NCBI RefSeq assembly: GCF_029633865.1
Contig: NC_079221.1
Coordinates: forward strand, 3,675,730-3,739,729
DNA length: 64,000 nt
From: Lampris incognitus
Lineage: Eukaryota > Chordata > Actinopteri > Lampriformes > Lampridae
Direction: 5' to 3'
Below are positions 8,776 to 19,499 of this stretch, piece after piece. The notes below the pieces were generated by a model. That model was not told where the DNA came from. It made no database searches and saw only the letters and a list, made by a program, of their open reading frames with translations. Within the stretch, counting starts at the first letter, position 1, and each line of letters opens with the position of its first letter. The position numbers were made by a program, and so were the translations under genes.

Positions 8776-9344
8776 TGATTTTGATATACTTTATTAATCC
8801 CCGTGGGGAAATTATGCTCTGCATTTAAGCCATCCTAGCTATGATGCTAGGAGCAGTGAGCAGCCGCCGTGCAGCACCCGGGGACCAACTCCAGTTCTTC
8901 TTGCCATTGCCTTGCTCAGGGGCACAGACAGGAGTATTAACCCTAACATGCATGTCTTGGGGGAAACCGGAGCAGCCGCCGTGCAGCACCCGGGGACCAA
9001 CTCCAGTTCTTCTTGCCATTGCCTTGCTCAGGGGCACAGACAGGAGTATTAACCCTAACATGCATGTCTTGGGGGAAACCGGAGCAGCCGCCGTGCAGCA
9101 CCCGGGGACCAACTCCAGTTCTTCTTGCCATTGCCTTGCTCAGGGGCACAGACAGGAGTATTAACCCTAACATGCATGTCTTGGGGGAAACCGGAGCACC
9201 CGCAGAAAACCCACCACAGACATGGGGAGAACATGTAAACTCCACACAGAGGACGACCTGGGACGACCCCCAAGGTTGGACAACCCCGGGGTTCGAACCC
9301 AGGACCTTCTTACTGTGAGGTGACAGTGCTAACCACCGGGCCAC
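8776..9344 (-). repeat. V-SINE with internal 112-bp triplication
   Basis: On the minus strand: tRNA-like head (GTTAGCACTGTCACCTCACA, GGGTTCGAACCCCGGGG), central conserved domain (TGTTCTCCCCATGTCTG), then a tail ending near ttaataaagtatatcaaaa. The 112-bp block running from cagccgccgtgcagcacccg to gggggaaaccgga occurs three times in a row at 8861, 8973 and 9085 with no differences noticed. Confidence 0.8.
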
Positions 9345-9821
9345 GGTATTACACCATATTGCACAAGTTCCTACTTGCAGTTGGAGTTTGCATGCTGTTG
9401 GACCTATTTTCAGCAACACCAAATAAGAGGAGAGTTTATTTTTCAGGTACAGAATAATTTTAACATTTAAAAATCAAATTTTCTTGTGCTCAAAAGCTAA
9501 GCTTACATATCTCAAGTTATATATCTAGATCAAATACTATTAAAAAAAAAAAAAAAACAAATGATGAATACATAAATAATGAGTTAGAAATTACCACAGT
9601 GTTTATAGCCCTCATAGAGTAATTCCCATAATCTCTAGCACATTCTCACTCAGAGAACTTTGCACCAGAATTACTCTCAAATACTTTCCTGTTAGCTAAA
9701 CTATCAGCTAAACATCCATCTGGGTCCTACGTAGGCTTAAAAATGGCAACGAGTGTCTGCAAGTGCTGGAGAATATGAATACAGAATCTGTTCCTATTTG
9801 TGGAAATGGGGATCTCATTAC
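9345..9821. other. intron, nothing recognised
   Basis: A/T-rich intronic sequence with a poly(A) run near 9541. The first exon-like open frame ends at the donor at 9821. Confidence 0.5.
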
Positions 9822-10005
9822 CGGGGCTGCAGAATGGCTGAGGAATTGGCTGGCAGTCACAGCAGCGACAGGCTGGACCTTCACAGCAGGCCTCTGATAG
9901 TCTGGACTGTCAGTCACACTGCTGTAGGCTGGGGGTCCCGGGGTGGACTGCCTCTGCAACAACTGTAGGATACTCTGAATATCCGACGTCATCTGAGACT
10001 CCAGC
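9822..10005 (-). CDS. kcnh7: kcnh7 coding exon: coiled-coil end and PPxY motif
   Basis: Encodes LESQMTSDIQSILQLLQRQS then PGPPAYSSVTDSPDYQRP. The first part completes the coiled coil. PPAY is the PY motif that in KCNH2 binds Nedd4-type ubiquitin ligases. The donor is placed at CCG|GTAATG, where the reading joins in phase 0 to the last exon. The open frame runs on downstream without conservation. Confidence 0.88.
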
Positions 10006-10094
10006 CTTGAGAAGATGAAATAAAGACAGAGGGGGAGAGAAAAGAAAGAAAGAAAACCAATTTATTTTGTCATTGCATTCTTACAACACATTTG

Positions 10095-10373
10095 TCTTCT
10101 GCATTTAAGCCATCCTATTGTACAGGAGCAGTGGGCAGCTGCAGCGCCCGGGGACCAACTCCAGTTCTTCTTTCCACTTCCTTTGCATAGGGGCACAGAC
10201 AGGAGTATCAACCCTAACATGCAGTGTTTTTGATGGTGGGAGGAAACCCATGCAGACACGGGGAGAACATACAAACTCCACACAGAAAGGACCTGGGACG
10301 GCCTGGGGTTCGAACCCAGAACCTCCTTGCTGTGAGGCAACAGTGCTGCCCACTGGGCCACCTTGCTGCCCAG
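10095..10373 (-). repeat. V-SINE
   Basis: Near full length in reverse: tail side (gcatttaagccatcctattg), central domain (gacacggggagaacatacaa), head (ggttcgaacccagaacctcc) with B-box-like GGTTCGAACCC. Confidence 0.8.
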
Positions 10374-10558
10374 AGGAAGTGGTAGAAAGAAAGACAGGAG
10401 AGAGAAAAGAGAAATGGATGGCACAGAAGAAGAATGGAGAAGATAAAGAAAGCCCTGGCAATCAATACAATTAATTCCAGGGGAGAGAGCAAACTCGGTT
10501 CTGCTTTTCACTATATTTTAGGGGGAGATTATTGATTTGTTTCATTAATTTATTATTT

Positions 10559-10669
10559 ATTCCATCCATCCGTCGATTATCCAAACCTCTTATCCTGCTC
10601 TCAGGGTGGTGGGGATGCTGGAGTCTGTCCCAGCAGTCACTGGGCGGCAGGCGGGGAGACACCCTGGAC
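10559..10669 (-). repeat. V-SINE 3' fragment
   Basis: Contains the tail family signature (ccatccgtcgattatccaaa, tcctgctctcagggtggtgg, gggcggcaggcggggagaca). The head is missing. Confidence 0.75.
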
Positions 10670-10779
10670 CCTTATTATTTACTATTTTATTATTATTATT
10701 TGTTTATATATCTTATTATTATTTTGTTTATCACCCTTATTATGTATTATTTTTGAACTTATCTATTTATTTATTTGTT

Positions 10780-10885
10780 GTTTTATCCTATGCGAGGGCC
10801 TAAGGACAGGATGTTGTGTTGCTGTAAAGCCCCTTGAGGGAAAACTGTAATTTGTGATATTGGGCTATACAAATAAAATTGACTT
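10780..10885 (+). repeat. LINE 3' tail fragment
   Basis: The segment cctatgcgagggcctaagga ... gtaaagccccttgaggg ... attgggctatacaaataaaa is the 3' end typical of fish L2/RTE-like LINEs. Only the tail is present. Confidence 0.55.
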
Positions 10886-12017
10886 GAGTCGACTATATTC
10901 CGGGGGACCTCTAGGTGGCGCTTGTGCACCGTGGCAGTTGCAAACTGCTAGTAAAGGCCTGGAATGCATATCGTCAGCACAGCGGAGTACCAAGGCTGCT
11001 GCTCTGGCCTGAAGTGAGAATGAATATTCAGTGGGATGTGTAAATGTGGCTGTTACCATGCACTGGCTCTCACTCTGTCACTCATTCTAATTATGGCTGG
11101 ATGTCAGTCACCCATGTGCTCCTCGGTATTTAGGGCATCAGGCGAAATGTGTTTATACTGAATAATTCTTTTAATTACAGCCAGCCGCAGACATACAGTG
11201 GGCATCGCGTGCAGGCACAGCGCTGGAGTGACGCTGGATCCTGGCGTGGCTTCCTTACACAGAATGCTACACCAGCGTTTCTCCCTGTCATATCTGTCTG
11301 ATGTGTCAACGGACCAAAACCACTCAAATTGGACCAGAATGACACCGAGATGCTGCTGAGCCTATTTTTGCCAGGCAGCTTCTGCTAGCGGTAGAAACAG
11401 GGTCGGGGAGAGTGCAGTCTCATTCGAGATGAAACAACCCCCGGCCCAGCCCGGTGGCGCGGGGCCCTTCCAGTGCGGTCTCCTGCCCTCAGTGATGACT
11501 CCTGCCCTCAGTGATGACTCCTGCCCTCAGTGATGACTCCTGCCCTCAGTGATGACTCCTGCTGTTTGTCCGTCTGTCTGTGTATTTCAGATGGCCCGGT
11601 AGCTGCAGGTGTGTTGTTATAGTCTGCCATGTCTGTCATGTTTACCCACATCGGCAAGTAATTCAAGTGCATTAATTCGGGAAAAGTGGCCCGTTTTCAG
11701 GCTGCAGAGTTTACCTCTGCCTGCATTTATGTGATAGAGTAGCCAAGTCCCGTCGTTTCTCGTTCTTCTCTCGGCTGATGTTTAAGACATACTCAGTTGT
11801 CCCTTTTAGATTGTGATACTATTTCAGGCATTAGAGATGTTCAGAAAAATAGATTGATTCCCTTTGAATTAATGTGCCAAGACCCAATTATTGCAGTGAC
11901 AAGAAGATCAAGTACCAGGATTATAATTTAGCCCTGCACACCCTATATTTTGAGTGCTTTGTGTTAAGTTCTCTACATGTTTATGCCCATGTATTGATAA
12001 TTATCATTCGGTCATCA
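10886..12017. other. intron, mostly unique, one short tandem repeat
   Basis: Contains four tandem copies of a 19-bp unit (tcctgccctcagtgatgac) at 11481-11556. Nothing else recognised. Confidence 0.5.
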
Positions 12018-12437
<420 letters not shown>

Positions 12438-13110
12438 ATACGTGATGCAGTAAATCTGAAATGAGTTTTGTGTTGAGCTTGACATTGTCTATCATAATCC
12501 CTCATTTATTTTCAGGTAGCAAAACGTTTGAAAAAAAGTTGTGTCCAGTGTGATGTAACGTGGTCAAATGCACGGTCTTTCCCCCCACAGCCTGCAGAGT
12601 CGGACACTTATGATTACATCTATATACAGGCACATACAAATAATACAACACTAATAAGGAGAGGAGAAAAACGGATGCATGAGGACAAAGAAACCAGATG
12701 TGTCCTGTAGAAATGTCACACTCAACAAAGATGCCATGGCACGTGTTTGACTTGGGTGGGGCCATTGACAGACAGACCTCACACTAGCAATAGTCAATAG
12801 TACTGTCAGTGCGGGTTATCTGACACACCTACATCCATCAGCGCTAGTATTAATGTTACTGTCTGCAGCTGTGTTTATCCTGCAGCGCCAACATCATGGA
12901 GCACCAGCCTGCCGTGTTTTCAACCCTTTACGTAGGTTTTACCCTGTAGAAGTCAGCAAACGCAGTAAAACGTCCTGGGGTTCAGTTACTCTTTAAAGTT
13001 GAAATAATGACAGACACTACTGCGCTTTCCCATTTCAAGATCGAGGGAACGTTTTACGACAGATAGTTTAGCCTCCGAGTCATGCACGCATGCACTCTTT
13101 AAACACCTAC
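12438..13110. other. intron, nothing recognised
   Basis: No repeats or coding motifs identified. Confidence 0.5.
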
Positions 13111-13267
13111 CTGTTTAAATGCTCTTGAAGCTGATCTAAGCGCTGCTCCACCTCTCCATATGTGATCTCACTCGAAGAATTATTCTCCACTCCCATGTCC
13201 CGTAACTGTGCTGACTCATCCAGGTAGTCTGCAGGCTTCTCACCGGCCCATTTATCACCGCACAAAT
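13111..13267 (-). CDS. kcnh7: kcnh7 coding exon: start of C-terminal coiled coil
   Basis: Not an obvious long open frame on its own, but clear from conservation. It encodes DLCGDKWAGEKPADYLDES then SSSEITYGEVEQRLDQLQEH and LNR. The YGEVEQRLDQLQEHLNR heptad segment is the C-terminal tetramerising coiled coil of ERG channels. Acceptor caccag, donor AACAG|GTAGGT. Length 157 nt fits the flanking phases exactly. Confidence 0.88.
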
Positions 13268-13829
13268 CTGGTGAGCAAAACAAACACGCATGTTTTACAA
13301 GCTCACATGTGGGTCAGAGCAAGGTAATCACCAAGCCAACCAACCACTGGAATAGAATGTAATTAATCTTTACAGGGAAAGCTGTGTGTTGGCCCTTTCT
13401 CGTAATTTATCAAGCCCTTGTTGCAGGAGAATTATTAATGCAATGTTTTGTTTTTTTCCACCCAGCTAGCATGCTAATCCTGCTGTTATCTCTACTGGCC
13501 ACTTGTTAATAGTCATCTCACTGTCTACTGATTTGTGTCGAGCCCCTTTTGTGATTTTAAACAGAGTGCCGCTTCGCTGTGTGTGGTTGCATTATCTGCT
13601 GCAGCAGTCTGCTCGGGTGGCTTTGTGCAGCCCAGAGAGGCTTCATGATGTGCTGCATTGATATGGAGAGCCTCGGTGACTTGTTGCATGTGCCATCACG
13701 ATGGCTGATGGTTACTTTTGCCCTTACAAGGCATTTATTCTAGGCACACCGCTAACACCGGAGGACAGCAACAGACCTGTTGGGCCCTTTAGTGATTTAC
13801 AGTAAAGGCCAGATTTTTACAATTATTCA
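13268..13829. other. intron, nothing recognised
   Basis: No repeats or coding motifs identified. Confidence 0.5.
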
Positions 13830-14515
13830 GTTCAGTTCAATTCAATTTAGTCTCATCAAAAACAACGTGCAGGCACATGTTAAAAATGAAATCAGGGCTA
13901 CGGCTTTGCCAAACAGTGCAAGACAGACACAGACAAACACGGCAAACACAGTATAAGATATACACACAAGAAGACCAAAAGCTAAAGATAGTTAACAAAG
14001 AGCAAGAATACAAAATTTTTAAAAATATCTAAAAATATCTACAGACATTCAGTGGGTGGCCAGGTTCAGGTGGGCAACAGCTTGTGGAAAGAAGCTGTTT
14101 TTGAGCCTGGTAGTGCGGGCTCTGAGGCTCCTGTAGCGCCTCCCAGAGTGCAGGGGGGAGAACAGTCCATGGTTGGGGTGGGTGGGGTCTCTGCTGATGC
14201 TCAGACCCCTTCGAAGGCAGCGTTTGTGATAAATGTCTTTTATGGCTGGGAGCTGGGTACCGGTGACATGCTGGGCCGCCTTGATGACCCGCTGCAGAGC
14301 TTTCTGGTCTACTGAGGTGCAGTTGCCGTACCACACTGAGATGCAGATGGTCAGGATGCTCTCTATGGTGCAGTGGTAGAAGTTGGGGAGAATTTTGGAG
14401 GGTAGACGGGCGCTCCTCAGCCTCCTCAGGAAATGCAGGCAATGTTGGGCCTTTTTCACAAGGGCCTGGGTGTTTGATGTCCAGGAGAGGTCCTCAATCA
14501 TGTGGACTCTATCTG
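13830..14515 (-). pseudogene. LINE fragment (Rex1/CR1-like), C-terminal ORF2 and 3' UTR
   Basis: The frame ending at 14049 encodes DLSWTSNTQALVKKAQ, LHFLRRLRSARLPSKILPNF, ISVWYGNCTSVDQKALQRVI and HGLFSPLHSGRRYRSLRART. This is the region after the catalytic part of reverse transcriptase in fish CR1/Rex1-like LINEs. The catalytic part is absent (5' truncated). The A/T-rich 3' UTR extends to about 13830. Confidence 0.72.
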
Positions 14516-14782
14516 ACAGTGGTTTCTAACCATGTGCCATCTGGAGCCATGTTTATAAAGGTTTTAATTTCACCCAAACACCAAACCAGAGTGAGCAAGC
14601 AAGCTGATTTGACTGATAAGCACGCCTTCAGCCCGATAGGATGAAACTAATTTGTACAATCAACCGGTTCTGATGTTTCAGTTCGAAGAAAAACCTGCAT
14701 AAACATGGCTCTTGTTGGCACGCGATGGGAGACCACTTGGTCTAAGATTCAAGGTCGCTTTTTGAGTCTCATTGGGAGGCTG

Positions 14783-15155
14783 TCATCCATCCATTAGCCA
14801 AACCGCTTATCCTGCTCTCAGGGTCGCGGGGATGCTGGAGCCAATCCCAGCAGTCATTGGGCGGCAGGCGGGGAGACACCCTGGACAGGCAACCAGGCCA
14901 TCACACAGGGCCAACACACAGGGCCAACACACACACCCCGACAATTTAGTACGGCCGATTCACCTGACCTACATGTCCTTGGACTGTGGGAGGAAACCGG
15001 AGCACCCGGAGGAAACCCACACCGACACGGGGAGAACATGCAAACTCCACACAGAGGACGACCCAGACGACCCCCAAGGTTGGACTACCCCGCGGCTCGA
15101 ACCCAGGACCTTCTTGCTGTGAGGCGACCGTGCTAACTACTGCACCACTGTCCCA
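14783..15155 (-). repeat. V-SINE
   Basis: Near full-length reverse copy with tail, central domain (gaggaaacccacaccgacac, ggggagaacatgcaaactcc) and tRNA-like head (ggctcgaacccaggaccttc). Confidence 0.85.
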
Positions 15156-15179
15156 TCAGTGCTGTGTCAGTGCTTTCTA

Positions 15180-16135
15180 ATTGTCCCTTTCAGTTATCAG
15201 GTACATCTCCGCTATTCCCCCCTGGTTATTTGTGATGCCACCAATAGATTTACATATACAGCAACAACTGAGGAAGAAATCCGAACAGGGATCTGCTGGG
15301 AGGCTAGCACAAAATTACATTGAGCAGCACATTGCATATATGTTGGTGTTATTTACAGTTGGTTCAAAAGTCTCCGAGACTGGACGTACAGGAGCTGAGT
15401 TTTCATCCACTATGTGAGGTAGCTGTTATGAAAAGAGCCCCCAGATCACTTATCAGTATATGCAGTTGAGCTCCTGGCTAATTTGTTAGCTCTGCAATGG
15501 TTAGAAGAAAACAACAAAAATAATGCACTAATTGCATCTGATAGTTGGGAAGCACTCACAAGCATTAAATCTGTGAAATCGTGCAGACAAGATCTTCTTT
15601 TTCAAATTCAGCGTTTAATATACAGACTGTGCAATAAGGGTCTGATGGCCTGCTTCGTCTGGGTTCCTGCCCATGTAGGAGTAGAAGGAAATGAGGATGC
15701 TAATATACTGGCCAACCAATCACTCAGATCACACACAGTAAAGATGAAAATTCCTCTCAGTAAAGCTGAGGATAAAACAATTATAAAGAGTCAAATGCAA
15801 AAAGTATGGAAAGAATGCTGGGATATAAACGATACAGGAAGACATCTTTATAATATCCAGAAATATGTTGGATTGGGAAGAGAGCTGGGCAGGAACCAAA
15901 AGGAAGCAGCAGTTATTATTCAGGATAGGACATATTGGACTAAGACACTTCATAAAATAGCTAAACACCCAACTGATAGATGTGCACACTGTGGTCATCC
16001 AGAATCTCACCAGCATGTGTTGCTGGAGTGTAGGGGCTATGAGGAGGACAGGAAGGAGCTGATATCAGCATTAATGAAAGCTAAGCTAAGGTTCCTAGTA
16101 GGGAACCTACTTGGAAATGCGGCATGGGAAATATA
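15180..16135 (+). pseudogene. LINE with RNase H domain (I-superfamily-like), 3' part of ORF2
   Basis: Encodes an RNase H domain (IASDSWEALTSIKS, CFVWVPAHVGVEGNEDANIL) and a C-terminal zinc motif CAHCGHPESHQHVLLEC. The first catalytic Asp of RNase H is lost (FTVGSK where TDGSK is usual), and a stop splits the domain near 15415. The reading continues across an RTE insertion: after the duplicated site it resumes as AWEIYSHLVNYLKETGLIDR and stops at about 18296. Confidence 0.78.
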
Positions 16136-18234
16136 TCTACTACCACTACTACTACTACTATTACTTCTGGCTGCTCCCGTTAGGGGGCGCCACAGCGGAT
16201 CATCCGTTTCCATCTCTTCCTGTCCTCTGCATCTTCCTCTGTCACACCAGCCACCTGCATGTCCTCCCTCACCACATCCATAAACCTCCTCTTTGGCCTT
16301 CCTCTTCTCCTCTTCCCTGGCAGCTCCATATTCAGCATCCTTCTCCCAATATACCCAGCATCTCTCCTCCACACATGTCCACACCATCTCCATCTTGTCT
16401 CTCTCGCTTTGTCTCCAAACTGTCCAACCTGAGCTGTCCCTCTAATATACTCGTTCCTAATCCTGTCCTTCTTCGTTACTCCCAGTGAAAATCTTATCAT
16501 CTTCATCTCTGCCACCTCCAGCTCCACCTCCTGTCTTTTCATCAGTACCACTGTCTCCAAACCATACAACATAGCTGGTCTCACTACCATCTTGTAAACC
16601 TTCCCTTTCACTCTTGCTGGTACCCTTCTGTCACAAATCACTCCTGACACTCCTGAAACTCTTCTCCACCCACTCCACCCTGCCTGCACTCTCTTCTTCA
16701 CCTCTCTTCCACACTCCCCATTACTTTGAACTTTTAACAGTTGACCCCAAGTATTTAAACTCATCCACTTCATCCCCTCTACTCCTTGCACCCTCATCAT
16801 TCCATTGTCATTCATGCATAGATATTCCATCTTGTTCCTACTGAATGTTATTCCTCTTCTCTCCAGTGCATACCTCCACCTCTCCAGGCTCTCCTCAACC
16901 TGCTTCTTACTCACTACAGATCACAATGTCATCCACGAACATCACAGTCCACAGAGACTCCTGCCTGATCTCGTCTGTCAACCTGTCCATCACCATTGCA
17001 AACAAGAAAGGGCTCAGAGCCGATCCTTGATGTAATCCCACCTCCACCTTGAACCCACCTGTCATTCCTATCGCACACTTCACATTTGTCACACTGCCCT
17101 CACACATATCCTGCACCACTCCTACATACTTCTCTGCCATGCCCGACTTCCTCATACAATACCACACCTCCTCTCTCGGCACCCTGTCATAAGCTTTCTC
17201 TAAATCCACAAAGACACAATGTACCTCCTTCTGGCCTTCTCTATACTTCTCCATCAACATTCTCAAAGCAAACATCCCATCTGTGGTGCTCTTTCATGGC
17301 ATGAAACCATACTGCTGCTTGCTGATCATCACCTCTCCCCTCTTAACCTAGCTTCTATTACTCTTTCCCAAATCTTCATGCTGTGGCTGATCAACTTTAT
17401 ACCTCTGTAGTTGCTACAGTTCTGCACATCGCCCTTGTTCTTGAAAATCGGTACCAGTATGTTTCTTCTCCACTCCTCAGGCATTCTCTCACTTTCCAGG
17501 ATTGTGTTAAACAATCTAGTTAAAAACTCCACTGCCATCTCTCCTAAACACCTCCATGCCTCCACAGGTATGTCATCAGGACCAACTGCCTTTCCACTCT
17601 TCATCCTCTTCATAACTGCCCTCACTTCCTCCTTGCTAATCCACTGCACTTCCTGATTCACTATCCCCACATCATCTAACCTTCTCTCTCTCTCATTTTC
17701 TTCATTCATCAGCCCCTCAAAGTATTCCTTCCACCTTCTCTGCACACTCTCCTCGCTTGTCGGCACATTTCCATCTCTATCCTTGATCGCCCTAACTTGC
17801 TGCACATCCTTCCCAGCTCAGTCCCTCTGTCTAGCCCATCGGTACAAGTCCTTTTCTCCTTCCTTAGTGTCTAACCTGTCATACAACTCACCATACACCT
17901 TTGCCTTTGCCACCTCTCTCTTCGCTTTACGCTGCATCTCCTTGTACTCCTGTCTACTTTCTTCATCTCTCTGACTATCCCACTCCTTCTTTACCAACCT
18001 CTTCCTCTGTATACTGTACTGTACTTCCTCATTCCACCACCGAGTCTCCTTGTCTTCCTTCCTTTGTCCAAATGACACATTAAGTATCATCCTAGCTGTC
18101 TCCCTCACTATTTCTGCAGTGGTTGCTCAACCATCCGTCAACAATTCACAACCAGCCAGTGCCTGTCTTAACTCCCCCCTGAACTCCACACAACAAGTCT
18201 TCCTTCTTCAACTTCCACCATTTGATCCTTGGCT
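16136..18234 (-). mobile_element. RTE-clade LINE, 5' truncated, inserted in another LINE
   Basis: Four consecutive minus-strand frames (17818-18108, 17329-17805, 16907-17275, 16180-16914) give one reverse transcriptase: SGKAVGPDDIPVEAWRCLGE, CSNYRGIKLISHSMKIWERV, DLEKAYDRVPREEVW, FVDDIVIC (catalytic DD intact) and RRRGRPKRRFMDVV. Frameshifts separate them. The 3' end is a (TAG)n-type tail. A perfect 14-bp duplication GCATGGGAAATATA (16122-16135 and 18235-18248) marks the insertion. Confidence 0.85.
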
Positions 18235-18248
18235 GCATGGGAAATATA

Positions 18249-18410
18249 CAGTCATCTAGTTAACTATCTGAAGGAAACTGGGTTAATAGACAGAATTTAA
18301 TTCCCCCCCCCCCCCTGCCATCAAACTGTTTCACTCTACAGTCCGATAGGTGGCGGTAGTGCACCTGTAAGCTGATTGCCAACCGCCAACCAAATAGAAG
18401 AAGAAGTAGT
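18249..18410 (+). repeat. 3' end of the RNase H-bearing LINE
   Basis: Holds the end of the interrupted ORF, a C-run, and a 3' UTR with gataggtggcggtagtgcac and a (GAA)n tail. Confidence 0.6.
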
Positions 18411-18548
18411 AGTTCTGTTTCCGCAGGTTGCCGAAGGAGGCCGTGATCAGGGCGAACCTCCTCGCTGCAGCAGTCCCCTGCTATGACCAGCCCTCGGCCG
18501 CTTTGCTCTCCCTCTACACCGATTGTCGGTGATTCCCAAACTAGGAAT

Positions 18549-18871
18549 ATCCATCCGTTATCCAAACCGCTTACCCTGCTCTCAGGGTCACGGGGAATGC
18601 TGGAGCCTATCCCAGCAGCCATTGGGCCACACATTGTTTCCCTGGTGCCACAGCCTCCGACTAAAGGCCCAAGGTTCACTGCCATCCCTCCTGTCCTCCA
18701 TTAGCAGAGTAATAGTCCACATGGGACCTCATGACACACTCCTCCAGCAGTCCGGCTTGACCAAATCTGATTAAACCTTTTTATTTTCCTAAACAGTGGC
18801 TGCCGGGGTAGGCTCCAGCATCCCCACGACCCCGGGAGCAGGGTAAGCGGTTCAGATAATGGATGGACGTT
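18549..18871. repeat. V-SINE 3' fragments in both orientations
   Basis: Reverse fragment at 18549-18640 (ccgttatccaaaccgcttac) and forward tail at 18793-18871 (ggctccagcatccccacgac ... ggataatg-type end). They enclose about 150 bp of other sequence. Confidence 0.65.
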
Positions 18872-19049
18872 TTGGTCTCAGGTCCCGTTCCCGCAGTAGG
18901 CCGCGGTACAGGGCGCTTCAGTAGACTCCTTAGCCTTCACGACTGGGTGTTGGGCTCAGTATTTGGGTTGTATTGAGAATTGTCATGTTTTAGGGCGGAT
19001 TGTATCTTTTCAAGAGAGACGGAATTCACCCAAACAAACCGGACTACTG
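18872..19049. other. intron, nothing recognised
   Basis: Short unique stretch. Confidence 0.4.
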
Positions 19050-19052
19050 TAT

Positions 19053-19343
19053 GCTAGCCGCTATCATACAGCATGCTAGCCGCTAACATACGGCATGCTA
19101 GCCGCTAACATACTGAATGCTAGCCGCTAACACACGGCATGCTAGCCGCTAACACACTGAATGCTAGCCGCTAATACACGGCATGCTAACCGCTAACATA
19201 CAGCATGCTAGCCGCTAACACACGGCATGCTAGTCGCTAATACACGGCATGTTAGCCGCTAACACACGGCATAATAGCCGCTAACACACGGCAAGCTAGC
19301 CGCTAACATACAGCATGCTAGCCGCTAACACACGGCATGCGGC
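19053..19343 (+). repeat. 22-bp minisatellite
   Basis: About 13 units of the type gctagccgctaacacacggcat, with variants (catact, catacag). Each unit contains GCTAGC and GCATGC-like palindromes. Confidence 0.9.
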
Positions 19344-19499
19344 GCAGTCCGTTCCACGTGACTTGACTGTTCACGCTCCAAATCCCTCCTCGGGGTCTCC
19401 CTTTTCTTCTCTGGTTTCGTCTCTGGCCAACTGTTTCTGGCGCTAGCCCCCTCTACTGGCCTCACATGACACTAACACCTTCAAGACTCTCGGCTGTAC

